From assembly GCA_006384855.1 (NCBI GenBank), contig VCJN01000509.1, forward strand, positions 1 through 64,000: a DNA stretch of 64,000 nt, given 5' to 3'. Origin of the DNA: Tetraselmis striata. Its lineage: Eukaryota > Chlorophyta > Chlorodendrophyceae > Chlorodendrales > Chlorodendraceae. Position numbers and translations under genes: made by a program. The notes below the pieces were generated by a model. That model was not told the DNA's origin and did not search any database. It saw only the letters and a list, made by a program, of their open reading frames with translations. How positions within the stretch are numbered: position 1 is the first letter of the stretch; each line of letters opens with the position of its first letter. Of the stretch, positions 9,720 to 21,707 are shown in pieces.

Positions 9720-12290
9720 GGTACCAGTACTGCTCAGAGCTGTTGCTCAGGGCCCCGGGCCGAGGCGGGCGGCGGCGGCAGCAAGCCTTGGGGTGGTGTT
9801 TCCTCGCATTCGCCGAGCGGCGCATGACCGAACTCGTGCGCTCATGGGGCGACGCCCGCACCGAGGCGCTCTATGCGGGACACGCCCATCAGTGTCGGGT
9901 GGACGCTGACCTCTTTGCGGCCTTGCTCGTGGGCACCGTGGACACCGTGGTGGCGTTGGTGGAGGACGGAGAGGTCTCCCGAGCGACGGGCCGACTATCT
10001 TCTAAAGGTATGGGCGACCTATCCGATCATGCTATCCTCGCCCAACTGCGCGACACGCACCCGTCCCGTACGTGCCCACCCGCTCCCAGACGTCGCGTAT
10101 GATATTCCGGTCGACGAGGCCACACTTGTGGTGTGGTATATCTGTGTGCTACATGAATTGGACAGCGTATAGTCACCCCCACCCCCACTAGAACCAATGA
10201 TGGGCCCATATGCCTAGTATGGTGGGTCAACCTTGGCCACATGCACCTGCGTGCGACTACAATAGCCATGTTCATGCCTCAGCATGGCCGTGGGGGTGGA
10301 TGAGGCCCTCATGGCACCTTCCGAACTCCGCCCCATGAGCCCCTGCAAAATAAAAGCGAAAGCAGACTTTCAAAAAACGCGAAACTCTCGGGGGATCGGC
10401 TGCCACGGCCTCGTGCGGGATCTGAACGAGGTGCGCTCCGGTGGCAGGGTAGTTTGGGACATGGCGGAGGTGGCCCCCGGTCAGGAGCATCCCTAGGTTT
10501 TCACTAGGGCCTGGGGAGGCGCCCAAAGTGGGGCTCTTGAACCGGATTTCGGGGCGGTTTCGGAGCGCGCGTAGGGGGGTACCAAGTCCCCCGGACTTGG
10601 CCAAGTACTGCCACTAGGGACACCACGGTGGACATGCGCGTGCCATACCAACAGCTCAAGCCGCACGTGGCGGCGGGGCCCTCTGGTATGCGCAACGAGT
10701 ATATATCTCCGCTGCTCGGTGGGGGAATACTACGCCCCGTTGTCGGGGTCTGCGGCAGTCCGCGGCAAGTCGGAGGTCGCCTCAATGTTCCTTCACGGTC
10801 GCCTGGCTGCCCGAGTGGTTCAACCGGCTATTCGCCTCTGCTAGGCTTGTGGCCCATGCGAAGAAACTAAGCGAGGGCGGGGCCCTAGACGTGCGGCCTA
10901 TGGCAGTCAGGGAGGCGGAGCGGCGCGCAGCGGAGCGGGCGGCGGTGGTAGACAACATGAAGGAGGCGTATGTGTCGGTGCTTTCGCCGTCTCAGCTCGG
11001 CCTCGGCATCTCCGCAGGGGACTAAGTGCTCAGTCATGGTGTCCGTCTCATCGCTAAGAAACTTGGCCCGCGTGCCGTCATCGTCCACACCGACCTTCGC
11101 AACGCTCACAACGAGGCGTGGCGCTGCACCATCATCCAACGCCACATCGATTGCTCTCCTCTACACCATGTCATCCATGCGCTCCTAGCCTCCCTCCACG
11201 GATTCGTTTCGTGGACGATCGATCCGCCCCTCTGCGGTCGGAGGACGGTGTTTAACATGGCGCGCCGTTGGCCACGGCGGCATCCTTGTGCGTCGCGATT
11301 CACCCCAAGGTGCATGAGTGCGAAAGCACGTTGAAGGTCAGACGACGGGGCGGCGCGCTTCAACGCCGACGCGGTGGGTATTTGGTGGGCCTGCCGGAGC
11401 CCGTTTGGCCGGCCTTCACGCCTTCCGCACGTCTTCCGCGGATGCCCGCGTGATGGAGCGAGAGGCGGACGCTGCGTAGTCGGGCTCGCAAAAGGAGCTG
11501 ACGACATTTCTAGACCATGCCAACAACTCTTGGCTTCATACTGAGGTGGGCACTCTCCATGATGTCACATGTAGGGAACGGGTCTTGTTCGGCCATCTCG
11601 ATGCGGCGTCAGGCATGTGGCCGGTGGCCATCCGCGAGAACGGTCATGACTCCGCATGAGCCGCGGGAGGTCGCTGCCGGGTACTTCTTTTTACCTAGCA
11701 CCTGCCTGGCCCCGGCCGATGGGAGGGAGATCATTTTGCCCTCGACAGAGCACAACCCCGTCAATGTCGACCTCTATGGCGACGCTATCATGAACCTCCC
11801 GGCACCTGGAGACGCTCACTGGCGTGTGCAACACGACGCGATCGCAGACGCCTAGCGTAATCAAGGTGTTCACGACCAGGGTATATCGCTATACGCCGGG
11901 AGGTGGATGACTTGTTCCAGCAGGCAGTGCCTCTTGGCAACACCGTACCCATTAGGGATGAACTCAAGCACATGGTGCCGGACGCAGATCTCTCCCCCCA
12001 TCGTTCAACGTCGTGACCGGGAGCTTGGATCCCCGAAGCTTGAAGCCCACGCTGTTGGAGCTCAAGACTATATGCGGTAGTACCGTACGTGGTCAATTAC
12101 ACTGCGGTCCGCGCCCCGGGTCACGGCTGTGGATCGGTTTGCGCGCTCCTTGATGGGCGACATGCATACAACGGGGGATGGCACAGCGGGATGCGGCGTG
12201 GCACAACATGCAGCCGGGACAGAAGGGCCCTCTTCGAGACATTCTCGACATGTCGGAGTACTGCTTTTAGTGGTGGATTTGTTACTTGTA
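9720..12290 (+). mobile_element. decayed LINE, copy 2: reverse transcriptase remnant plus nuclease-like C-terminus
   Basis: Same family as the LINE at 4289-5462 but on the plus strand. Order: a pre-RT region (about 9740-10070, with EDGEVSRATGRLSSKGMGDL); an RT finger block (about 10630-10720, LKPHVAAGPSGMRNEYISPL); a further RT block (about 10800-11020, WLPEWFNRLFASARLVAHAK then DVRPMAVREAERR then PSQLGLGISAGD); a palm A-type block (about 11070-11200, VIVHTDLRNAHNEAWR); then the nuclease-like C-terminal region (about 11640-12260) with many stops and frameshifts. The catalytic YxDD region could not be found, so there appears to be an internal deletion near 11200-11450. The copy cannot encode an active enzyme. 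The 5' end is uncertain. Confidence 0.75.
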
Positions 12291-14749
12291 ACTACATGGT
12301 ATTGCCTGCGCCGCGCCAGGTAGTATCGTCGACGGACGTTACTCGGCGCGCGACCACGCGGACGATATTCCTACAACATGCCACAAAAGTCTCTGCATGT
12401 TTTTACGGGTACGATTTCGCTTCATCTGCTTGGGGCGCTTCTAGCCGATAAACCCGCGTAAAATATATTAAGCCATTGCGGTCGTAATTGCGAGGAATTA
12501 ACGCGTGATGCACTGGTAGTGTGCTAAAATATGTGAAAGGGCCATGCGACGGCGTGCGGTGCGCTCGCGGCACCTGTCATGAGGCAAGTGTAATTTGTTT
12601 TCGGAAATCGGCGGGGTTGCGGGTGTTTGAGCGCACAGCACGCCATAGCAGCATTTGAACTTAAATAGCAGTGTTATTCTCCCATGATCGTCGAGATACA
12701 TGTGTGAGTCGCCTACCCCGTGCTGCTCGGCGCATGGTTTACCGTCTATGGTCAGCTAACCGGCTGCATGCGACATTCGCAAACTAGTTCGCCATGCAAA
12801 GAGCAGTATTCTTGCAATCACGCCGAAATTAATAACATTTCGCCGTTAATCTTGCTGAATAGCGGACTAGAAATCCCGTGTGCAAGGCTTCCTAGATCAC
12901 CCATCAAATCACCATTCCAATAAAACGGCGAAATTCTAATCCGGCATATCAAAGATACCCCTAAGTTGGTATCCCAGTCAGCCAACTTATTGTGGGTGGG
13001 GGCGCATTATAGGGGCGCATGTAATGTGCCACTCCACACAAGCTCCCAGGCGCGAGGACCTCTTACATGGGCCCCCACGTCGCGTCAACCCCGTCGTCAT
13101 TTCGGCTCCTCCCCTTTGATCATGGGTGACATTTGCTACATTGTGCGCGCGGACTTGTGCGCTAGTCGTGAAACTGTTGTTGGCAGGGGGGAGCCCGCAC
13201 TTGGCCCACGCTGCGGGTGGCATAAGCATGCCCATATGGAATCGAAAGCAGCCACTTTATGTGTACTACAGTAATTTTACCAAAGCCAGGCACAGCCAAC
13301 TGCGCTTATCTTGCAGCTTGGAAAATTGTGGGATTGAAAATTGATGTGGAGAATTATTATCTGCATCATTGGCACATTGTCCTGGAAATGCCCATGCACT
13401 ACAACGGTAGTAGCATACATTGATTGGGCTCGAACGTGCGCGTCATGCATCCCATGCATATATCCACCCACTACCAGGAGCGCGCGTGCAACTGCAACGG
13501 ACGGTGGCTACACCGCATGTATGTTGCATTTATGACTGTGTGGTTCTAGCTGTGCCAAACAACGCCATTGTCATGAGAAAAACTGTTTACAAGTGCGATA
13601 GCGGACGAAATGGCTTGCTTCCCTGGTGTAGGAGGCTTGCATGCTCCGAAACGCGAGGGTACTCCATGGCCCCGTAGCCCCGTGGCTTGGGCATCAAGGC
13701 GAGGAAACGCGCGGATTATATGTGCAAATACTTATATGGGATGCTGCATATGGATGCCGAATGGCAAACCCCGCGACATATATCATCATGATGAACGACG
13801 ACGACGAATACTCATCGTCGTAGAATCGCGGCGTGGCGCGGTAATATTTAGTTGCTACCACTAGGAGCGCTACCAGTCGCTACTACTCCTGCTGCTGCCT
13901 ACCATCATGATCGAGGTACATGTTGGCACAGCATGCACATGCACGATCCAGCATGGCCCGCGTTTCTTGCCTCTGATATAGTCGCTACTGCTGCTGCTGA
14001 TGCTGCGCTTGCCGATGATGGTGCCGATGATGCGCTGATGACGATGTGCAGCAGCATAATCGACGATGCATGCGCGGTAGTCGTATAGTCAGCGTGGGGG
14101 CGTAGTCGTCATCATCGCGACGGCTAATCCTTACTACCGCGCGTCAATCGTCGTCGGCGTCGGCGTTGCCGGTCGCCCATTATCGTCGTCCTGCTGCGGC
14201 TTCGCGTAGTCACCATTCCCTGGGTCGTAAGAAACGTTAATCTCATTCTGCGAAGTGAGCTGCGCTAGCAGAGTGTGTATTCCTTATTATATCTAATTCT
14301 TAGGAACACAACGTCTACGATCTACGATACTAGATAGTCCCTAAAAGATCCTAGATCCAAATTGTTATATCAGTCGTCGGCCAGCCACTACTTAGACCGG
14401 CCCGGACTGTTCCTTAGATAATGACCGCGCCGAATCATTGCAGGTTTGTTCAGTATATGTACGTCGCAGCCCCGAATGATCACGGAAGCAGTATGGCCAC
14501 ATACATTGTTTGTATTCGCCGCGCATGACCAACGTAGATTCCCCACACTGACGCACATCACACAGTCAGTGATATGTATAGCGCCAGGTTACGTACGTGA
14601 TGGGAGGGGGGGGGGGAGTGGGCGCTGCACAGTTCTGCTTAGTACCTGGCTAGAGTCAGCAGACACAATAACTTGCCTATGGCTGGGAAGGCCCCTCTAG
14701 TCGAGGAGCAGGCGTTGAGAATTCCACGATTACACGAGCGCCACCATAA
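12291..14749. other. AT-rich intergenic region, no gene recognised
   Basis: No supported gene. Part of it (about 12398-12470, containing CTTGGGGCGCTTCTAG) is a dispersed repeat with a diverged copy near 18953-19030. Trinucleotide-rich sequence (GCTGCT/GATGAT type) lies around 13980-14060. A short G run is at about 14606-14616. The last stretch is the 3' flank of the GH28 gene. Confidence 0.5.
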
Positions 14750-17410
14750 TTACACTACGTTGACGGCACCTGTCTTTAGAACGGCACTTGTGATTAAGTC
14801 TAAGGGAGGGCTTGGCCTCAGAGCCTCGCATGGCGTGGGCTGGACCTCCCGCCAACTCCCCTCAACGTTGCTGCAGTTATACGCTGGGAGTGCGGCGGAG
14901 GGCAGGGCGGACATCCGAAATGTGGAGTCCTCGAGGCGGACGCGGGTCACGATTCCGTCGGGCAGGCCAGCCGCCAACATAACGGCATCCACCCCACTCC
15001 CCTGCCATCACAAGTCGGGCAGGGTGGGGGTTCGGAAAATCGCCTTGTGATGTTGCCCGCCAGCGTGCGACACCGAGGTGGGTCCACTGCGCCGCAGAAG
15101 CGGCGCATAGGTGTGCATAATGAGACGTCATTGAGTGCCGCTGATGGGTCCAACCGGACGTACCTGTATGCCTTTAAATACGATGTTATCTATGACGGGA
15201 ATAGCCGTTTGGTTGGGATGGACCTCGGCTGCGCGGTAGTCGTCCGCGACCCTGCGCGGAGGGCCAACACAACGGGCGTTTCGTCACCCGCTGCTTGGGG
15301 GGAAGGACCGCTCATGCAGCAGCAGTGGAATGGAAAAGGGATTTGGGGGGGGGGGGGGGGGGGAGGGAGGGGGCTCTCACTTTATGGCGATGTTTGTGCC
15401 TAGCACGCGGATGTCGCTGTACGTGACGTCCGTGACATACCCGCCTCGTCCCCGGGCGCTTTTGATGTACAGAGCCCTCTGCGGGCGCCGAGGCATGGCT
15501 GCTTAGCGTCACAACAATGCACCGCTGCAGGGGGGTGAGAGGTTGGTTGCGAGTCGGGGCATGAGCGGCCGCAACGAGCGCCGCCGCGCACCGGTGTGTT
15601 AGCCAACGTGACGTTCACGACCGTGGCGTTCCTCACTCCGCCGCTCATCTCGCTCCCGATGCTCAGGGAGTTGCAGCAGGGGAAGGGCGCCCCGGCAGCC
15701 GCGCGCGGCGGACCGTGGAAGATCGAGTCCTTGATGAGGACGTTTTGGGTCGGGATGCCAACCTGTGTACGTGTCGCAGGATAAGCTCAGTGGCCAGCGG
15801 GCTCCTCGATCAAGCGGACCCACGCGGTCAGCGCATCGGCGCCGTCCCACCTGCCGGCCGAACTGATCCCAGCCACTCTTGATGGCGATGGCGTCGTCGC
15901 CGGTGCTGATGTCACAGTCTGAGATGAGCACATCCTGGCTGCTGTCCGGGTCGATCCCGTCGGTGTTTGGGGCACTCATGCCGGTGTCCGCGGGCGCGCG
16001 GATTGTCAAGTGTGTCGCTCTTGCGCACCGCGGCATTGGTGCAGTCAGTGGCGGCCAGAGGGCGGAATGGCATGAGCCGCAGGCAGCGCCCGATTTGTGT
16101 TTGTGGCACGAGAGGAGCGCTTACCTTATCCCCCGGCTGTACACAAAGTGGAGCGTCCAAAAGGGCGAGTTGCGCAGCGTCACGTTGTGCACCACCACGT
16201 CGTCGCACCATCGAAACTGGAGCAGCCGCGGCCGAGTGTGGGAGATGCTGCGGGACCGGAAGGCGGCCCACCAGGCAGCGCCTTGCCCGTCGATCACCCC
16301 GCCTCCTGCGACGGTCACGCCGGTGCAATTCCAGCAGCCGATGAATGGCTCGTAGTCGGGTCCCTGCAGGACGCGCCGTCAATCCCGGCAGGGATCGCAC
16401 AGTGCTCAATGCATCCTGCATTCTCTGCTCATGGCGGCAAGCTGCTAAATTTTGGGAGCTTGGGGATTGGGGCAGGGCTGCACTTATTGGAAGGATATCA
16501 GCTGATCCACATGTAGTTTACCTAGCCATGGGTGAGTGCCTTGCCTAACAGTCTATCGAAAAGCGTATATATAGTAAAGCCGCAGCAAAGGGCTTATCCG
16601 TCTCGACAGGCAGCCGGCAGGGTGGGAACTTGAGAGTGAGAGACAAGCAGCAGACAAGTCCTGGTTAAGGCTTTCTGAATTGCTTCCTTAGATAAGCCTC
16701 AGGAATATTTGTAAGCCACTACCTTATTCTACATACAGGGCTGAAACACACGATAAAGAGCGCGAAACATATCCGGTGAAGACTTACGCCTGTCTCATAG
16801 ACTCATATCAACAATCCAGGCCAGCTGCTTGGGATTGCCTGAGGGGTGTTTATAAAGAACATTTAGTGCAGAGCGGCGGGTTTGTTCGGCTCCGCGCTGC
16901 CTTCGCTCACCTCAAACTCGCGCCCCGAGCCATAGGACGGGAGGGGCGGCACCAGCCGGAAGGCATCGAAGTTGTCGATGGCGTACACGACGGCGTGCGG
17001 GGTGACGGTGAGCCGCATGTGGCTGCTCAGGTTAAAGGGGCCCGGTAAGGAACGCGCCGCCCGGGACGACCACCTCGCCGGCGCTGCTTGTAGTCGACAC
17101 GCCATCCCGGGCCTCTACTTGGGCTGGCACGCCGCCAGGTCTCGACTCGTTAGCAGTACCAGCGCAAGCTGTGCAAGCGTGCACTGCGTCCCTGAAAGCC
17201 TGTGTGTTGTCACGCGTGCCATCTCCCACCGCCCCGAAAGTGCGTGACGTCGCAGACGCAGCCGGACGCTGGCGCGGTTTCCAGATCATCTGCGCCGATA
17301 GCACGCGTCGGCGCTTCGCGGCGGTATTCCGCCGTGCTGCTCCGCCAGACAACGGCGAGCAGCAATGTCAGCACCGCAACATGAAATGGTGGACGAAGGA
17401 GTCGCGCCAT
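14750..17410 (-). CDS. GH28 polygalacturonase-like enzyme, secreted, with two +1 frameshifts
   Basis: Hydrolyses galacturonan or a related pectic polymer outside the cell. Exons (minus): 17410-16911, 16363-16125, 16019-15851, 15762-15592, 15478-15381, 15251-15164, 15001-14750; roughly 500 residues. The start MARLLRPPFHVAVLTLLLAV is a signal peptide. The GH28 core follows: FGAVGDGTRDNTQAF, VVPGGAFLTGP, NSPFWTLHFVYS, the catalytic block NTDGIDPDSS then TGDDAIAIKSGWD, SIGSEMSGGV, and IKSARGRGG. The C-terminal exon has the YNCSNVEGSW/PTPCEAL pattern of plant-type members. Exon 1 contains two single-base insertions, one in an A run at 17237-17239 and one in a G run at 17037-17040 (plus-strand bases); removing one base at each restores one continuous GH28 frame. 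All later exons join in phase. It is either a recent pseudogene or a good gene with consensus errors. Confidence 0.85.
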
Positions 17411-17837
17411 GCTACGCGGTTGGTGTGTCTTTTCGACACCTCTGGCAACCACGCTAGGGTGCTGGCCGGGAGCTGGGTGGTGCTGACTACGGACGCCCGT
17501 CGGAGCATTTTACGAGTAGCGACTAGTACCATCGCGCATCAGTGGCCGCTGCTCCCTCGACGAGCGACGAGCGCGATGATGCTGTAGCGACTACTGTTGT
17601 CGCTATGCTACCGGTGTAGTATACTGGTACAAGTAAGGATGATTAAGGATTAGCGACTACCCTTAGCAAATATATATGACTACCCTTAGCAGCTCAGCAA
17701 AACAGCACAGACGCAGGTGCAAGTAAGAAAACCGCGCGCGCCCACGCGCCATCTGCTCATATTATCATCATCTCAGTCGCAGCGCAGCGCAGCAACTTGG
17801 CGACTACGGAGTTTTCTCGGTTTTTGAAGCAACCTAG
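17411..17837. other. spacer upstream of GH28 gene
   Basis: Promoter side of the GH28 gene. It includes an ACTGGTACAAGTA stretch near 17624 that is also found at about 18689, near the edge of the LINE fragment. No gene is seen. Confidence 0.4.
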
Positions 17838-18700
17838 CGGATTACAAAAAGGCCAGTAACAAAACCACTACGGTAATCACGTACCGCGAAAAGCATTCCT
17901 AAGAGATCGTCTACACAGCAAGCCGCTTAAAGCGCCGGGTCGCATCCCGCAGGAGGCGGGACGGATGAGTGATGCGCGCCCGGTCCTGTCAAAGTATGGG
18001 CCACACGTGCACATGTGTGCGATCATGGTGATTCGCGGACGCGTTGTGCATCTTCGGCAATGAACGGGATGGCGGACGAAACTGCGCCGTCCGATGAGGC
18101 TGCGAGCACGCTCTCGAGCCGCAGCCAAGCTCATGACCCCGAGGAAATCTCTTGCGAGTAAGGCCTCCTAGTGAGGCCGGGCGGTGCACCGAATGCCCCG
18201 CGATGATGAGAAGGCGCCAGGCACGGTGTGCGGCCAAGCAGCCATGCGACCTCGCGCACAATGCGGCGCACCCCCTTTGCTAGCTCATCTCACCCATTGT
18301 GCCAACGACCATGCCTGTGTACTCCGACATGTGCAGGATGCCTCGAAGTGGGCCCTTCTGTCCCGGCTCCGTGTTGCGCCACGCCGCATCCCGCACTGCC
18401 AACCCGCGTTGCATGTCGCCCAACGGGGAGCGCTCGAACCGATCCACAGCCGTAAGTTAGTAGCTTGGGACACCCCAGTGTACGTCTTGAAACCCGCACC
18501 GCATAATTAGTCTTTACTTCCGGCGGAGGCGAGTGGGCTTCACGCTCCGGGAATAATAGACGACGACGACGACGACGACGTTGACGTCACAACGTTGAAC
18601 TTATGCCTTGAGGGAGAGCTCAATTTATCTTCGTCCGGCACCATATCCTTGACTTCATCCATGGGTGCGGTAGGTGTTGCCGAGAGGCACTGGTACAAGT
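17838..18700 (-). mobile_element. LINE fragment, copy 3 (decayed)
   Basis: Minus-strand fragment of the family at 4289-5462. It shares the 3' UTR block (CATCCCGC...GCGGGA...GGATGAGTGATGCG) and the coding stretch around the PGQKGPLRD equivalent, near 18340-18460. It is disrupted by stops and by an insertion of (GAC)n repeats near 18564-18583. A second, shorter 3'-end-like block starts near 18709 (ACTACAAAAGACCAGTAAGG), so two truncated insertions may be nested or adjacent here. Confidence 0.65.
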
Positions 18701-19082
18701 ATTGATGCGACTACAAAAGACCAGTAAGGACCATAACAAATCCACCGAATGATGAGATTACAAACGAAGGCAGCATGCACTAGGATATCAACACAAGACT
18801 ATTGATAATGGAACCAATTTATGCATTGACATGGTTTAGTCGCTGAACGAAAAAACTACCAGCATTGCAAACCGGAAAAGAAAATGCGAAATCAACCGCT
18901 CAAATATCGGGCGACAAAACGCCGCCCAGCCATGTACAGCAGGCCACAAAATTATTTTTATGGGTGTGATTTCGTTCGCTTGGGGCGCTTCTAGTCGATA
19001 AATGCACGCAAAACATGTTTCGCGCCCTATAAGCTCAAGCGTTCGCCGTCGCGGCGCATGTGTTACCCATCGATAATGTTTG

Positions 19083-19408
19083 GCATGTTCCACAACTTAC
19101 CCGTACATTTGTGCGACGTCATGTTGTGCACTGGTTTCGGAGCTTTTCTCGAGGGAGCGAGCCGCCCCTGCAAACCCCACCAGGGATACTACTTTAAGCA
19201 TCCACCAATCGAATAATCGAAATGCAAACAAGAAGACAGTCGTGGTATCTTAATATCCTATCTTATAATTCCATTGGTGCATGCTTAATAAAGTAGCATC
19301 CTGCTGGCGGGGTTTGCACGGGCGGCTCGCCGCCTCGCGAAAAGCTCCAAAACCCTTGCACAACAAGAGTCGCACATATGTAACTACGGGTAAATTGTGG
19401 AACACGTC
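19083..19408. repeat. foldback element (long imperfect inverted repeat)
   Basis: The left arm (about 19083-19207) and right arm (about 19280-19408) are reverse complements along their length with mismatches and small indels. Shared pieces, read on the left arm, include TTCCACAA-TTACCCGTA, GAGCTTTT, GAGCCGCCC, GCAAACCCC and GCTACTTTA-type sequence near the loop. The loop is about 70 nt. No protein is encoded. This fits a non-autonomous foldback/MITE-like element or a palindromic rearrangement; target duplications were not identified. Confidence 0.75.
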
Positions 19409-19886
19409 ACTTGGTCATTATCGAGCATAAGACGCGTCTGTATAGGGAGCCGGGTCGCCGGCATGTGGGGCGGGCACTATATATGTCGGGAAGGAGTGGC
19501 TGCTCGCCTAATATAGTGTCGATGCAGCTGGGGCGGGCGGCTACGTCATGTTCATCTGCTGGCGGTCTTCCTGCCGCGCGCGCACCGATAGTCAACCAGC
19601 ATGGGCGGCGAGTACCAGTTTGTATACTGTTCCAAAAACAAAGTTATTGCCGGTATTCCCTGTACGCGTCGTCATCGGGCGCGCGAATCGACTGTAGTGA
19701 TATACTGTTCCAAAAACGCATGCTGCTAAAATAAGCAGCCATAGCGCGTTCGTCATATCCTTCCTCATTATCCTGATAGGTCATCATCATCGGCGGTGTC
19801 GCGGCAGCGGTGCCTGTGCCGCCGGGCATCATCACCCACTCACTACACCCACGCACGCACGCAGAGAACCCTACTCGTGCCGCGAA

Positions 19887-21707
19887 ATGGCCTCCCCCAC
19901 GCACTTGCAGGGTTCTCTGGATGTTGACCCCGGGATAGCGGAGCTACTACGGAACCTGACCGCCGCCTCCGGCCTGCCGGCCCGCGTAGTGGTGGGCGAC
20001 GCGCTGCGGCTTTGGGCCGAGACGCGCGGACTGAAGCGCGGCGAAACGGTCGACGCTGGTGGCGAACGGCCGTTGTGCCTGCGGCTTCCGCAGGCGAACG
20101 ATTGGGACGCAGGGGCGCCCCCGGCCGTGAAGCAAACTGGCGATGTCGGCACGGAGAGCGATTGGGGGTTGGCCGCCGAGTGGCTGCCGAAAGTGTTCGG
20201 CGCGCTGGGAGATGAGGCGGAGTCCCTAGCGGCGGCGCGGCTGGTTTGCCGCGACTGGGCGGTCGGCGTGATGAGCGGTGTGCGTCGGCTGACGCTGCGC
20301 GAAGTTGGGGCCTACTGGTCCGACGAGCTGGAAGGTGGGATGGAGGGAGTGCTGAGTCGGTGCCGCGAGCTACGGGATCTGGGCTTGTGCTTTGGATACG
20401 GGGCATCGGAGAATGTCAAGACGGCCACGCGGTTGCTACATGAGGTGTGCCGGCTGCCGCAGCTGGACTCCCTGCACCTCGTCTGCTCCGAGTTCCTACC
20501 TGATCATCTCGACGCCCTGCGGCCGCTGCTTCCACTGCTGAGGACCTTCAGCCTGAGGACAGGGTGTGAGACCCAGCGGGGTGAGATCCTACGTGTTAAA
20601 GCGCTTATTGCCAGCCTGGCGGAGGTCACCGACCTGTCGCTGCAGATCACTCGGCGGCAGTCGACTCCGAGGACGGACGTCGCAGAACTGCTCGCCTTCC
20701 CAAAGTGTCCCACTCGCCTGACGCTAGCCGGGGTGGACTTTGCCGGCGCTTCCCTTCTTCGACAGCTGCATTGTCTTCCTGCGCTCACCGAGTTGTCCTT
20801 GCGCGACTGCTTGATACTCCCGAATACCATGGGCCTCGACATTGCGACCCGACTCACCAGCCTCGTGCTACAGCATGGCACAGAGACAGGCGAGCGTGAC
20901 CGGGATGACATCCTGGGCCTGACGCGGCTACAGCGCCTGCGCATCGATGATTTCTTCGAGTCCGAGGCTCATTACGTCAGGCGGCTGGCTGGACGCCTCA
21001 CCTCGCTGACCTCGCTGGCGCTGCCGCACTGGACGCCCTCCGACACGGAGGCACTGCAGCCGCTGAGCGCGCTGACAGGCCTGGCCGAACTGGAGGTGGG
21101 CGTTCAAAGCGTGCATGGCGCATACATGGCTCCCGGGATGCGGTACCTTGGCTCGCTGACGCAGTTGAGGCAGCTGGCGCTATTCTTCGACACACGGGAT
21201 ACCGCCGTGACGGAGCAAGTCGTGCCCCATCTGGCCTCCCTCACACAACTTCATACATTGGAGATACGAAACGGCGTAATGGATGGTCGCACAGCTCAGT
21301 CTCTCCCCGCTCAGCTCCAGCACCTGGGGCTTGTGCACTGCTTTGTGGAAAGCGACACACTTTTCGACAACGTCGATGTGGTTCGGCATGTCGGGGACGT
21401 GCTGGTGGCCGTTTCAATGACATGCTCGTCGCTCACGTCGATTGACCTGCCTCGCAACGACGGGCTGTCGATGTGTGGGTTGGCGTCGCTGGTGGGCAAC
21501 TGCCCGCAGCTAGCGCACATCCATGTGGACTGTGAAGCCCTGGCCTACGATGACTACTCTCAGCTGGCCGGGATCGTGGACGTCCTTCTCAAGATGAAGC
21601 CAAACCGCTCGAGAGAAACACACCCGGAGTCCTGGCATCAGCGCGGTCATGTCGGGGGCTGCAAGTGGGATGCGATCAGAGACATCATGCACAGAGTTGC
21701 CGGGTAA
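19887..21707 (+). CDS. F-box-like leucine-rich repeat protein (intronless)
   Basis: A single 606-codon frame from ATG at 19887 to TAA at 21705-21707. After an acidic, low-complexity N-terminus, residues about 98-135 (WLPKVFGALGD... ARLVCRDWAVGV) have the spacing of an F-box, which binds Skp1 in SCF ubiquitin ligases. From about residue 150 to 560 there are irregular leucine-rich repeats (LPQLDSLHLV, LTSLTSLALP, LTGLAELEVG, LTQLHTLEIR), the usual substrate-binding part of F-box/LRR proteins. It has no introns, unlike its neighbours, which suggests retroposition or membership of an expanded algal family. The first in-frame ATG of the open frame was chosen. Target and pathway are unknown. A TGTAA motif occurs at 22095-22099. 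Confidence 0.85.
   Translation: MASPTHLQGSLDVDPGIAELLRNLTAASGLPARVVVGDALRLWAETRGLKRGETVDAGGERPLCLRLPQANDWDAGAPPAVKQTGDVGTESDWGLAAEWLPKVFGALGDEAESLAAARLVCRDWAVGVMSGVRRLTLREVGAYWSDELEGGMEGVLSRCRELRDLGLCFGYGASENVKTATRLLHEVCRLPQLDSLHLVCSEFLPDHLDALRPLLPLLRTFSLRTGCETQRGEILRVKALIASLAEVTDLSLQITRRQSTPRTDVAELLAFPKCPTRLTLAGVDFAGASLLRQLHCLPALTELSLRDCLILPNTMGLDIATRLTSLVLQHGTETGERDRDDILGLTRLQRLRIDDFFESEAHYVRRLAGRLTSLTSLALPHWTPSDTEALQPLSALTGLAELEVGVQSVHGAYMAPGMRYLGSLTQLRQLALFFDTRDTAVTEQVVPHLASLTQLHTLEIRNGVMDGRTAQSLPAQLQHLGLVHCFVESDTLFDNVDVVRHVGDVLVAVSMTCSSLTSIDLPRNDGLSMCGLASLVGNCPQLAHIHVDCEALAYDDYSQLAGIVDVLLKMKPNRSRETHPESWHQRGHVGGCKWDAIRDIMHRVAG

Noticed and set aside
10803-10845. GGCTGCCCGAGTGGTTCAAC looks like a tRNA A box
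   Set aside because: No B box or cloverleaf follows; the same bases encode WLPEWFNRLF of the reverse transcriptase remnant.
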